This document shows positions 39,701 through 51,968 of a DNA stretch of 64,000 nt, in pieces (the stretch's first letter is position 1; each line of letters begins with the position of its first letter). The notes below the pieces were generated by a model. It did not search any database. It had not been told where the DNA came from and was given only the letters and a program-made list of their open reading frames with translations. A program made the translations under genes and the position numbers. This DNA is from Macquaria australasica (taxonomy: Eukaryota; Chordata; Actinopteri; Centrarchiformes; Percichthyidae): the NCBI GenBank assembly GCA_005408345.1, contig SEMN01000007.1, positions 2,392,001-2,456,000 on the forward strand, in the 5' to 3' direction.

Positions 39701-42700
39701 CCGGCTCAACTGTTCTGCTGCATCACCTGTAGCACCCTCACGTCTGTTAGCTTCACTGGAGTCTCCCTGATCCTGGGTCACAGCAGAGGGAGGAGCTGAT
39801 GTTCCGCAAATTTCATTCAAAGTTGGTAACTCCTCTTCGCTGCAGTCTGACTCGGATGAAGACTCGAGCCTCTGGGCCCTCGTCCTCTTCCTGGGCATGC
39901 TCCTGATGGAGGAATGGGCGCTGAGCTGTCCACTGCCACTGCTGTACAACTTTGCTTCGTGGACAATTTGTACAACTGTTATTCCAAGGCCGTCAGGAGT
40001 TAAAGAGGACTCTGTGTTTAAAAAATGTTCAGCGGTGTTGCCTGAATGTTTTCCACTGGCTGCTGAATTGTGCGCCAAAATGCCGTCTCTTATCTCCTCC
40101 ACTTTGCCAGCATCCCTCATAGTACAATCAAGCTGATTCTCTGCGATCTGAGAATACTTCGAGGGTTCATTCATCTCCTGATGTTCAACGGCTGTGAAGC
40201 AGAGCCCAGAATCTGCTACCTGAGGCACAACAGAAAGATGAGGACTTTCTCTTTCACACTTTGACACTTTATTAGGAGTAAGGACACTACTGACACTATT
40301 CCTGGAGATACAGTTACTACCAGAGATGTCCTGACCTGAACAACTGCTATCAGGGATCGAGGCTTCTACCATCACTTGATCTGGTTTCTCAACAACTGTT
40401 TTTCTTGTCAGGGAGGGTGAGTTAGTAGGGGAGATCAAATCACTACAAGATGAGTTTTTATTGTCTCTTAATGCCTCTTGGTTGGTGATTTGAGATCTCT
40501 TTGTATAGATGTGATTTTTGGTAAATTCAACACCAGAACAAACACGCTGATTCTCCTCTGCTTCGGCACCCTGCACATTTTCTTGGTCTAGACTACGGCT
40601 CCTTTTCATATTTGGACCACCAAGGTGGAAAGATTTCCTTTTGGTGGCTTTGAAGCTCCAGAGCAGTTGCTCTGTGTCCAGCTCGCTGTCATTCTTATCC
40701 TCCTCGTTTTCTGTTCCAGCACTTTTAGTCTCGCAAGCGGGGGTTTCCAACTGAATATTGTTTGGGAAATGATTCGTTTGATTGTCACTTTCAAGTCTTG
40801 GATCTACCACAGCTGGTTCAGTTGGACTCGTAGAGTTTGGGACCACAGAGACGCAACAAGCAGCACTAGCTTCAGACAAAGTTTCAGCGTTTGGTACTTC
40901 AGCAATGGACTCTTCAGCATCTTCTGCTGGTTTCAAATAAGATGTCCTCACATCAGACTCCATGTTTTCTATTCCTCCTAAATCTTGATCATAAATACAT
41001 CCGTTTCTTTCAGCCACCTTTGTCATGTTTCCATTCTTAGGTGATGCCGTATTTTCCAATGTTCTACCTTTAGCGTCCTCAGATTGCTTTGCAACATTGC
41101 TGTCTTTTTCAGGTATACTAGCTTTCAAGTTTGCTTTCTTGTGACCTTCCTGGAATTCCTCACCGAAGAGTTGACGTCTTCTACTTCTCCTGGTGCTCCT
41201 CGTGACAAGGAGTTCTTGGTCCTCGCTGCTAGGGTAATTCTCAATATGAACTTGAACTTCTTCTGGCCTTGGTCTAGTCTTAGGACTGGTTTCTCCATTT
41301 TGAACTCCAACCAGAACAAGGGGTTTTGGCACTCTTGAGGGCTTGCCTTTTTGTGACCTTGTGTTTTTACCTTTCCTCTTGTTAGTTTTCTTTTGCTCAA
41401 TACTTTCTGACTTTGCCTTAGCTTGCTCTTGCAAATCACTGTCAACCTGCTGCAGAGTGTTACGCATCCTTTTCTTTGACTTGCTTTCTAGTTGCTGTTG
41501 CGCAGGACAGGGACCCTCATCTTTGCCATTATTTTTGTCACTTTCTGGCAAGTCTATATCTATATGATTTTTCTCCATGACCTCCATCTGCTCTGCTTCT
41601 TTAAAAATGTCCCTGCTGGAGTCCTTTACTTCTTCTATCATTTGTGTGACAGTGTTTTTCTTCCTTCTTCTGGAAACTGTTTCAGGTGTTTGTGTTTCTT
41701 TAGTTGTTGGTGGTTCAACAAAGACATTAAGTGCAGAAGAGATGTTCCTGTTCCCTTTTCGCTCTCGTTTGTAGACGGCCCCAAACACCTGCTCCTCAAG
41801 GGCTTTAGCACGATCCTCTCTCCTAGGATTCACATCACTATTGTGTTGCTTGACATCTATTGTTGAAGTGGAAGAACAGCTGTCCGAGTCATCAGTGTCT
41901 TCGTTGGGTTTCTCTAACTCGAGACTTCCTTCGGTTGGAACTTTCATGAGCCACTCTGCGACTTTCTCTAGACTTTTCTTTCGTTTCTGCTCAACAATCT
42001 TGTCAGGCTCCAAATCCTTTTTCTGCTTCTTCTTTGAGGACTTTCTTAAAGGTTGGTCTTCAGTCTCATCGGGAATTAATGATGGACGAAGGGAGGCTTT
42101 CTCCAATTTGGGAAATGTCATTTTGCCTCTAGTTTCGTGTGTCAATGTTGCCTTTCCCACAACTTCTGACATTTCTGTTTCCACTGGATCCAAATTATCT
42201 ATTGGGCTGTGTATTTTCTTGTCAGAGGTTGGTGGGGCTTCCCCAAGGCCACTGTCCAGGCCTTCATTTTCTGTTGTTAAAGGACTTGTGTCTTCAAGTC
42301 CCATAAGTCTTGCAAATCCATTTTGGGCTAAAAGAGAATTTGGAAAATGACAAATAATTAACCTTTTGGAAGATAACACACTTTCGAAATGAATAATGCG
42401 TAACCATCCCCTATTACCTCTAGAGCCATCTACCACTGCATATTATATAATTATATAAATCTGCCAATTAATTTGAGGTGAAAAGATGCACCACCATACA
42501 AGGCCTCAAGATTCTACCTGCTATAGTTGAGGAGTGAGACCTTGGAAGGTCATTATTGTCAGCATTTTCCATGGTGTCAGTCCCAGGTGTATCTCCAGAT
42601 GACATTTCATGACGATGTTTAGTAGCTTCGGCATCTGTGACTCTGGGTAGAGGTAATATTGTGAATAAATTAGCATTTGAGTGATTTCAAATGACAGACA

Positions 42701-43480
42701 AGTTAAATGTTAATGTTCAGATTTCTTACCCTGATTGTCCTTTTTGCTGGGACATCCCAGTTAAGTCTGAAAACATAAAAGTACTGTTATTAGATAATGT
42801 CATGTAAGTTCATAATACAAACTAATTTTAAAAAGTCTGTGATGTGATGAAGTCTTACAGTTTGTGCCAGTGTCATGTTCATATGCCTGTATCATGTCCT
42901 GCAATCCTACTACAAGTCTCTGAAACCCAGGGCTCTCCTGCAAGCTCCTGTATAAGTAAAAAACAAGCAAAAAAACAAACAAACATGTTTATGATAATGC
43001 AAGTATTAACAAATAATGAATGTAACACTGTCATCTTACTGATTTTGTCCAACCTTTTGGTTATCTTGGCTTTACAAACTGGGCAGTTAGCCCTGTTTTG
43101 TTTGGAGTTGTCCAAAAGTTTCATCATACAAAATCTGGTGAAAAAGAAAAGCACATATATTGTTTGTGAATGCATGTAAAAAAAACATTAAAATATCAGT
43201 TTCTTTAACAAAATGAGCACAAATCAAACATTACTTACTTGCAAAATTGATGGTCACACTTAGTAGATACAGGTGCAGTCATTAAATCCAAGCTACAGGT
43301 GAAAGAAATATGAAGTAAGTAAACAAGTGACAAACTTTAATTCACCAAAATAGTATAGATGCAGTAAATTTTGCTTATTTAACTTCTTGGTCAGAATGAC
43401 ACTCACCATATGGGGCACTGCAGAGTCTCCCAAAGGACTGAAATCCCCTTTTTGACATCTGTGGCATTTGGTGTTTTCAT
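24492..43480 (-). CDS. brca1: BRCA1 DNA repair protein, complete coding region (20 coding exons, 1,439 residues)
   Basis: BRCA1 pairs with BARD1 as a RING ubiquitin ligase and, through PALB2 and phospho-binding BRCT repeats, promotes homologous recombination and checkpoint signalling in the nucleus. The exons sum to 4,320 nt with every phase matching, giving 1,439 residues (human 1,863; the shortfall is mostly in the central exon). In order: RING (about 22-63, with all eight metal ligands), a low-complexity central region in one 2,703-nt exon (about 154-1055), a coiled coil of PALB2-binding type (about 1080-1105), BRCT1 (about 1237-1320) and BRCT2 (about 1349-1430). Islands of human similarity in the large exon include KVAEWLMKVP, EEQVFGAVYKRE, SFKATKRKSFHLGG and SEEELPTLNEICG. 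The 5' introns are short and the 3' introns long and repeat-bearing. The gene is head to head with becn1 and tail to tail with rnd2. Confidence 0.97.
24800..27086 (-). other. brca1: brca1 last intron (contains microsatellite, no gene)
   Basis: No coding sequence supported. The open frame at 25892-26317 lacks recognisable homology. A dyad-like GGGTGCTG/CAGCACCC at about 24,808-24,832 might be the end of an old DNA element, but I could not find its partner. Confidence 0.45.
26918..27001. repeat. compound microsatellite (TG)n-(GATA)7-(GA)n
   Basis: TG run from about 26922, seven GATA units at 26944-26971, then an uninterrupted GA run to 27001. It lies about 85 bp beyond the donor of the brca1 exon at 27087-27147. 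Confidence 0.95.
27087..27147 (-). CDS. brca1: brca1 BRCT2 exon
   Basis: KSHQLVIVQPGSESSSSTYS (1389-1408), matching human HPIVVVQPDAWTEDNG with a serine-rich loop in place of the Trp/Asp loop. Confidence 0.92.
27663..27900 (+). repeat. family A repeat copy 5 (in a brca1 intron)
   Basis: Starts 'cagccatgctagcggtttca', then 'ctttgagctaaatgctaac', 'ttagcatgttagcatgctaa', 'gtacagctgagcctgtcagg' and a truncated end at 'gacctgatggtgg'. Confidence 0.7.
27986..28059 (-). CDS. brca1: brca1 BRCT2 exon
   Basis: DEMEWMVELCGAAVVRDPHL, then LDSKQ (1364-1388), matching human [21 protein letters not shown]. Confidence 0.95.
28334..28388. other. two adjacent perfect hairpins in a brca1 intron
   Basis: TCTGCCCATTTC (28334-28345) pairs with GAAATGGGCAGA (28354-28365) across an 8-nt loop. 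TGTCTGA (28366-28372) pairs with TCAGACA (28382-28388). The function is unknown. Confidence 0.6.
30060..30117 (-). CDS. brca1: brca1 BRCT2 first exon
   Basis: LLMKGYKIFFQGPFTDMTT (1345-1364), matching human IFRGLEICCYGPFTNMPT. Confidence 0.95.
31730..31860 (+). mobile_element. tRNA-derived SINE copy in a brca1 intron
   Basis: A-box-like TGGTAGTCCAGTGG at 31738-31751 and B-box-like GGTTCGATACT at 31786-31796 mark an internal Pol III promoter. The tail 'acctttgatgcatatcaatc' matches the inverted copy at about 56,265-56,425. It is degenerate and probably old. Confidence 0.7.
32116..32199 (-). CDS. brca1: brca1 inter-BRCT linker exon
   Basis: 28 whole codons: [20 protein letters not shown], then ARTTEDNN. 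Nearly identical to human [20 protein letters not shown]. Confidence 0.96.
32675..32715 (-). CDS. brca1: brca1 BRCT1 end exon
   Basis: 41 nt, WISECFKQKKLLDE, matching human WVTQSIKERKMLNE. Acceptor ccgcag, donor gtatgc. Confidence 0.93.
32921..32998 (-). CDS. brca1: brca1 BRCT1 exon
   Basis: Residues 1277-1303 (DEQLVCERTLKYFLGIAARK, then WVVSFQ). It keeps the ERTLK segment containing the human phosphopeptide-pocket residues Arg1699 and Lys1702. Confidence 0.95.
34445..34532 (-). CDS. brca1: brca1 BRCT1 exon
   Basis: Residues 1248-1277 (MMVKRFAKRVGARVVSQVTS, then EVSHIIMHT); corresponds to human [26 protein letters not shown]. Confidence 0.95.
34627..34832 (-). CDS. brca1: brca1 exon entering BRCT1
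   Basis: 206 nt, residues 1179-1247. It ends KDKMVLVSSGLGPSEQ, matching human SMVVSGLTPEE; the phosphoserine-contacting Ser-Gly pair is present. Confidence 0.93.
35156..35259 (-). CDS. brca1: brca1 exon
   Basis: 104 nt, residues 1144-1179 (KAVPGEEQEPSTRPCDEKGV and onward). It is a disordered linker with good splice sites (tttgcag, gtaagg) and a consistent frame. Confidence 0.82.
35598..36110. mobile_element. DNA transposon remnant in a brca1 intron
   Basis: Starts 'cagccagaaagtattaggac' and contains 'tatttggttgcaaatccttt', 'gatgctctgacgcagcc' and 'gggtcattgccctgctgaat'. From memory these phrases recur in a widespread fish DNA transposon family. The second terminal inverted repeat is not visible, so it is truncated. 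No intact transposase reading frame. Confidence 0.5.
36664..36730. repeat. (AC)n microsatellite
   Basis: About 65 bp of AC dinucleotides with CG interruptions, in the brca1 intron between the exons at 35156 and 37620. Confidence 0.95.
36980..37131 (-). repeat. family B repeat copy 3 (inverted) with adjoining poly(A)
   Basis: A 22-base A run at about 36,981-37,002 is followed by 'gctagctgtttccccctggt', 'catgctaagctaacct' and 'ctctcatctaactctgc', the reverse orientation of family B. Confidence 0.65.
37563..37620 (-). CDS. brca1: brca1 exon
   Basis: 58 nt, residues 1125-1144 (GPDTHRPLPCDQDTGQASD). Acceptor ccccag, donor gtaagt. Similarity to human is low; the call rests on frame and splice sites. 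Confidence 0.82.
38163..38298 (-). CDS. brca1: brca1 coiled-coil exon (PALB2-binding type)
   Basis: Residues 1080-1125 (QKIEMQKELVRLEKLMALVS, then EVLQEKEE). The heptad pattern matches the human LQQEMAELEAVLEQ coiled coil that recruits PALB2. Confidence 0.93.
39302..39375 (-). CDS. brca1: brca1 exon
   Basis: Residues 1055-1079 (CDVPVNGTGVSMESSQFSSE, then VLVTQ). It corresponds to the human SEDCSGLSSQSDILTTQ exon and keeps the SSQ context. Acceptor ctgcag, donor gtaaat. Confidence 0.92.
39625..42327 (-). CDS. brca1: brca1 large central exon
   Basis: 2,703 nt, residues about 154-1055, starting AQNGFARLMGLEDTS after acceptor ttttag and ending DLFGTPDE before gtaagt. It is the counterpart of human exon 11. 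It is disordered, rich in Lys, Glu and Ser, with basic clusters (SKKKQKKD, NKRKGKNTRSQKGK) that could serve as nuclear localisation signals. It is clearly shorter than the human exon of about 3.4 kb. Confidence 0.97.
42518..42642 (-). CDS. brca1: brca1 exon upstream of the large exon
   Basis: Residues about 112-154, hydrophilic (VTDAEATKHRHEMSSGDTPG). Acceptor tacccag, donor gtagaa. Confidence 0.88.
42730..42766 (-). CDS. brca1: brca1 short exon
   Basis: 37 nt, residues about 100-112 (YLTGMSQQKGQSG). Splice sites ttttcag and gtaaga; the frame is consistent on both sides. Confidence 0.85.
42859..42947 (-). CDS. brca1: brca1 exon after RING
   Basis: Residues 70-100 (RSLQESPGFQRLVVGLQDMI); matches the human SLQESTRFSQLVEELLKII helix that pairs with BARD1. 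Confidence 0.93.
43054..43134 (-). CDS. brca1: brca1 exon, RING end
   Basis: Residues 43-70 (FCMMKLL, then NCPVCKAKITK); carries C45, C60 and C63. The loop before C60 is one residue longer than in human. The donor gttgga is weak, but it is the only one that keeps the frame with the next exon. Confidence 0.93.
43239..43292 (-). CDS. brca1: brca1 exon, RING middle
   Basis: Residues 25-43 (LDLMTAPVSTKCDHQFCK); carries C37, H39 and C42. Donor gtaagt. Confidence 0.95.
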
Positions 43481-43496
43481 GGTGATTTTTAAAAAG
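43407..43496 (-). CDS. brca1: brca1 first coding exon (RING start)
   Basis: The acceptor ttgtag precedes 43496, the ATG is at 43478-43480, and the donor is gtgagt. It encodes MKTPNATDVKKGISVLWETL followed by QCPIC, with RING ligands C22 and C25. The 16 bases before ATG are 5' UTR. Confidence 0.95.
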
Positions 43497-44378
43497 CTAC
43501 AAATGAAAAATTAAAGAACACACCGAGACTGTAATCAATACACTGCTTTCAAGACGAACTGCCAATATTAGACAAAACTATAAAGTGAGCATGTTAATGG
43601 TAGAGTTGGTATTTGATGCTATTTAGCCATTCGTATAGAAAATACAACTTAGTTCATTGATGGGAAATGTAAGTGTGTAATAAAGTGTGTAAACATAGGA
43701 AATATTCATCAGCTTTTGTCTTCCATAGTGAGAATGTCTGACTTTATCTTGTGAAATTAATTATATTGCTGGACAATACAGAACACCCGCAATTGTTTGC
43801 TGTCTAAATTAACAAAACTAAATCTTTACTTTATTTTCAGATTTCTCCCAATTTTTCTAAAGCAGAATGACAGCTGAGAATTACAAATGTGGTGACACTT
43901 TCCATCATCACGCACAGCACTCTAATGTGACTGGCATCAACTGGGCACACCTGAACACGTACTGAAATATACACCTGCACTGGATTAAGGTGAATGGTGA
44001 ACCACTCAGTCCAACAGTGTCTGTGACTATGACAAACTGCTAAAGTGGTGACAAGTGTGGACTTTGGTCACATTTGCTATACTATAGATTGTATTGTTAT
44101 CCAGGTAGCCAGCTATAATGTGTGTCTAAAAAGGAAGTTACTAAGGCAACTACAGTATTTAGGGCTGGCTTTCTACACACATGCTCATAAACTGGTTATA
44201 CAGCACGAAATCTTACTTGCCGTGCTGTGTACTGTGTGTGTACTCAACGCAAACACATCATTTGAAACTTAAAGAGTTTCAATAATGTCAACACCTTGTT
44301 TATAAAGTGTCTAAGATGATTCATCGACGCAAACGTCCAGTGGGAATCTTGTAAGCTTGTCTGCGGACAGTGTTATCA

Positions 44379-44450
44379 TACCGTTAGCTGTGCCTACCCG
44401 GAATCAGGCTGGCTAGCTGCTCAGACTAGTTTTGGGAGGTTAACGTAGCA
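44379..44450 (-). promoter_or_regulatory. brca1: candidate brca1 5' non-coding exon and promoter
   Basis: The first coding exon has an acceptor in its 5' UTR, so a non-coding exon must lie upstream. Two donor candidates on the - strand are CG|gtatga (exon ending 44382) and CGG|gtaggc (exon ending 44398). The region carries GTTAGC and GTTAACGTAGC motifs. The start site is not determined. Confidence 0.35.
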
Positions 44451-44539
44451 CTCCTGACTTTTTGACGTGTGAGACACAGAGGACAGACAAATATATGACT
44501 CACAGAGTAGATCACAATTTTTGAAATGCCACTGGCTAA

Positions 44540-44590
44540 TTGTAAAAAAATATATATATACATATACATATATATATATATATACATATT
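44540..44590. repeat. (TA)n microsatellite
   Basis: Imperfect TA/CATA tract between the brca1 and becn1 starts. Confidence 0.85.
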
Positions 44591-45351
44591 TCTAAATATT
44601 ACCAGCTCGGAGTTATCAACATAGGGATCATCCGCTTCAGTTTTCCCGCAACTATCGTCTTCTTCTTCTGATGTCTGACGGCGGCACGTAATGTCACAGC
44701 GCCGCCTGCTGGTCCGGACAGTGACCCACACACTGCACAGCGCTGTCTCTGCCAAATACTCTTTCACACGCCCGTTTTTCTTTTTCTCCCCCCTGAATTA
44801 ACTCGTTGAAGTGTAAGCCGGATAGAGATGGAGATAAATAAATAAATAATAAATACTACGGGGGCACCGTTTTTGGTAACACGTATCAAAATAAAGGATG
44901 TGACGGGCTAAAGTACCTGTATCAGGTGTAACACCATCTTACATTTTGACCTTCAATGGATGCCTGAATACTCCTACAAGTGTCATATTATTCATTCCAA
45001 ACTACCTGTGTGGTAACTTATTATATTTTTCCTAATAGCCTATTCAGTTAATTTCAAAGAGGCTCTATTGGCATGACCGTACTGAAACACAGCATTGCCA
45101 AATCACAGTATACAGGGTAGTATGAACAGGGAAAAGTACAGCTTTTAAGATGCAAACAATAAAACGTCGTGTTAACACTGTAGTGCAAAAACAACAACAA
45201 CCATGTCAACAATATTTTTGTAACGCAAATAGAAAAAACGGGAATCAGATGGATATCGGCAATAATATGAAAATAATAATAGCCAATATAAATATATGAT
45301 ATTATTAATATATAAACTGTCCACAAGCTGGTTCTTTTGGAGTGGTTTTCC

Positions 45352-45359
45352 CACGTGAC
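45352..45359. promoter_or_regulatory. CACGTGAC E-box (CLEAR/USF type) upstream of becn1
   Basis: Exact CACGTGAC, the core bound by TFEB/TFE3 and USF factors. It lies 350 bp before the becn1 ATG, and a second copy lies at 45526. Binding is inferred from the motif alone. Confidence 0.5.
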
Positions 45360-45370
45360 TTCACTTAATT

Positions 45371-45378
45371 TGACGTCA
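45371..45378. promoter_or_regulatory. consensus CRE (TGACGTCA)
   Basis: Perfect 8-bp palindromic CREB/ATF site, 12 bp from the E-box at 45352 and in the interval shared by brca1 and becn1. Confidence 0.55.
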
Positions 45379-45525
45379 CATCCGTCGTAAACAACAATAA
45401 GGAAGTGGAAAGAGAAGTCCCGAGGAGCAGAACGCAACAGTCACGCTAAACACATTAGAAGTGATTTCTTATTTTCGACGCGTGCGAGTCAGGATTATTA
45501 TGCAATAGTTTCCATTCTCCGCGAG

Positions 45526-45535
45526 CACGTGACGT
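45526..45535. promoter_or_regulatory. becn1: overlapping E-box and CRE half-site (CACGTGACGT)
   Basis: CACGTGAC overlaps TGACGT. It sits just upstream of a likely becn1 5' UTR exon whose donor is CGG|gtaact at 45588/45589. Confidence 0.5.
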
Positions 45536-45703
45536 TGCACACAAGCGAGCTGCAAAGCTAACGTCAACTAGCCAGTTCAGCCAAACGGGTAACTAGCGTT
45601 AACTTCTAGGCTTTCGTCGGGGGAACAAGGGGCCACCAGGCTGCCATTAGTAGCCTGTTTACAGTGCGCTTTAATTTCTTTGCTTGTCTGTTTGTAGCTA
45701 GCG

Positions 45704-49893
<4,190 letters not shown>

Positions 49894-50675
49894 ACTTGCT
49901 GGACACTGCCTTGTGATATTGAGTTCTGCAAAGTCATATGCCCCTCTGATAAATGGATTTTGTGTGAATCTAATTTGGATATTTGGCCAAAGGAGAAGAA
50001 ATGGTTGTGTCTGCTGCACCATTTTACTTTTTAGGATTTTCAGTAGAAAAAAAAAGCATGGAGAAATGTCCAGATTGTCTGCGTTTTTACATGCTACAAA
50101 GAGGGGATGACTTGTATCTATTTTGCTGCAAAGTGAAGATTATAAATTGTGGAAGCACTCAAGACAGGCACAGGTTGTCGTCATGTCCCTCAAAGCAAGC
50201 AGGATAAGATAACTACGTCTTTTATCGCCTGCTTCACTAATATCTGAAAAGCTGACGCTGCAATAAGAGAATTTCACACTTCCTCATACGAGAATGTAAT
50301 TTAAAAGAAATCTTCAACCAAATTCAGTTATAACTACTTTATGAAGTTCAAGGTATCCTTGCTCTCTCGATGCACTGCACGCCTTTGAAATCACTGTGCA
50401 ACTCTCTCCACAATGAGAGTTTTTTGTCAATGTCCAAATTACAGAAGCTGTAAGAGTATGATTTGATAATTATGGCCAAGGTAGGATTTTTAATATGTCA
50501 ACACGGTTTAGTATTCAGAAGAGTGTCAGTATTTCATTAACCTTGAATGCAGTTATCACATTTGCCAGTCACATATATACTTTACAGGTAAACTTGTATT
50601 TAGAGGTACACTGATCACCATCATGATTCTGTCTGTTTTAGATATGATGCATACTTTAAAAGGTGGGATTGAGTT

Positions 50676-50681
50676 AATAAA
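50676..50681 (+). terminator. becn1: becn1 poly(A) signal
   Basis: AATAAA about 780 nt after the stop, followed by a T/GT-rich stretch with a short A run (50696-50702). A second AATAAA is at 50825-50830. Confidence 0.65.
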
Positions 50682-50961
50682 CATTTCATGCTGTGAAAAA
50701 AAGTGTGGACAGTTTCTTATAGATTAAATGTATTTGACACATGTATTAATGTAATCGCAAACACTGAAACGCATTCATGTAACTGTCATGGTATACTACT
50801 GACAACAGCATTAATGATTAAATCAATAAATACTCAGAATGGAACTTGGTCAAAAAACATCAGTGCACCTAGTATTTTTGTGTGATTTACAATAGCCGTG
50901 TATTATATGACCACTGATTTTCCCAAATCAATTAAGACACCACACTTAACCAAATGTTTTT

Positions 50962-50967
50962 TTTAAT
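50962..50967 (-). terminator. tlk2: candidate tlk2 poly(A) signal
   Basis: ATTAAA on the - strand about 830 nt after the tlk2 stop. Another ATTAAA is at 51489-51494, and an AATAAA at 51769-51774 lies only about 20 nt after the stop. Confidence 0.35.
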
Positions 50968-51794
50968 GGTTTTATAATTATTTCTGTTGAATCTTAACTC
51001 TCATCACAACACTCACTCAGCCACCTATAAGGTAAACAAAAACCTTAGAGGGGGTAAATTTCATGGCAAAATATGGACTTAATTAAAATGATAAGCTGAC
51101 TTCCAGTTATCCAGTAAAATATTTAAAATAGGTCAAAACCAGTTACTCTATCCAGAATCATCCCTCTGTGTCATTTATGAACCTCGCCTGGTACCGTGTC
51201 AACAAGGCAGGCCTTGAACTTTGGTCATTCCTTATTACTTGTAGGAGCCCTTCTTAAAAGTCCCAGGTTCAAACCTCTAGGGATACATGTGTGAAACTGA
51301 CCACTCTAGTTCTGAAAAATAGTTTGAGAGATGATACATTTCAAGCAGAATGCGATGAAATTTCATTAATGCTTCTAAACCTTCCACAAAGTACAGGCAG
51401 GTGATCTCCCACACATGGCATTCTTCTCAGCCTGTCAGTTGTGCAATTTTCCGGGTGCTTTTACTATTTATCATGTAACAAAGCCCCTTTTAATGAGCCA
51501 AAGTTTTTGTGTTAGTGCATGCATATGGGCAAATCTTTGGGTTCTACTGAGCCCACAGCCAGAGACTGGCCCTTCATTTGTACCACTCGGATGATGGTGG
51601 TGGGCACATTTACTACTACATCACCACGTCATCCATCATTTTGGTTCCATTCACACTTTTAGAATCCCTACATCCCATCATGCTCTCTGCTCACTCGCAA
51701 TCAAGAGAGCAAAGGAGGAGTTTCATCAAGTGTGTAACGTCTCCGCGTGGCTTTGTCCTCACTGGGGTTTTATTCCACTTTCTTTCAGCTTGCT

Positions 51795-51968
51795 TCAGTC
51801 AGAGGCACTGCTGCCGTAGCAGCTGGAGGTGGAGGGAAGAGGAGGTGCCAGGGGTGTGCTGCTGCCCAGGGCTTTTCGAATGTGGGGCATCAGGAAGGGG
51901 TCACTGGCCAACTGCAGCACATCCACACGGTCCTCCTTGTGATAAGCCAGGCAACGTCGAATGAAGGC
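51795..51968 (-). CDS. tlk2: tlk2 terminal coding exon
   Basis: AFIRRCLAYHKEDRVDVLQL, then ASDPFLMPHIRKALGSST and a Ser/Pro-rich tail. Stop TGA at 51795-51797. Confidence 0.95.
   Translation of the reverse strand, partial: AFIRRCLAYHKEDRVDVLQLASDPFLMPHIRKALGSSTPLAPPLPSTSSCYGSSASD

Noticed and set aside
39897..42350. Several + strand open frames up to 169 codons opposite the large brca1 exon
   Set aside because: Shadow frames created by the long coding exon on the other strand.
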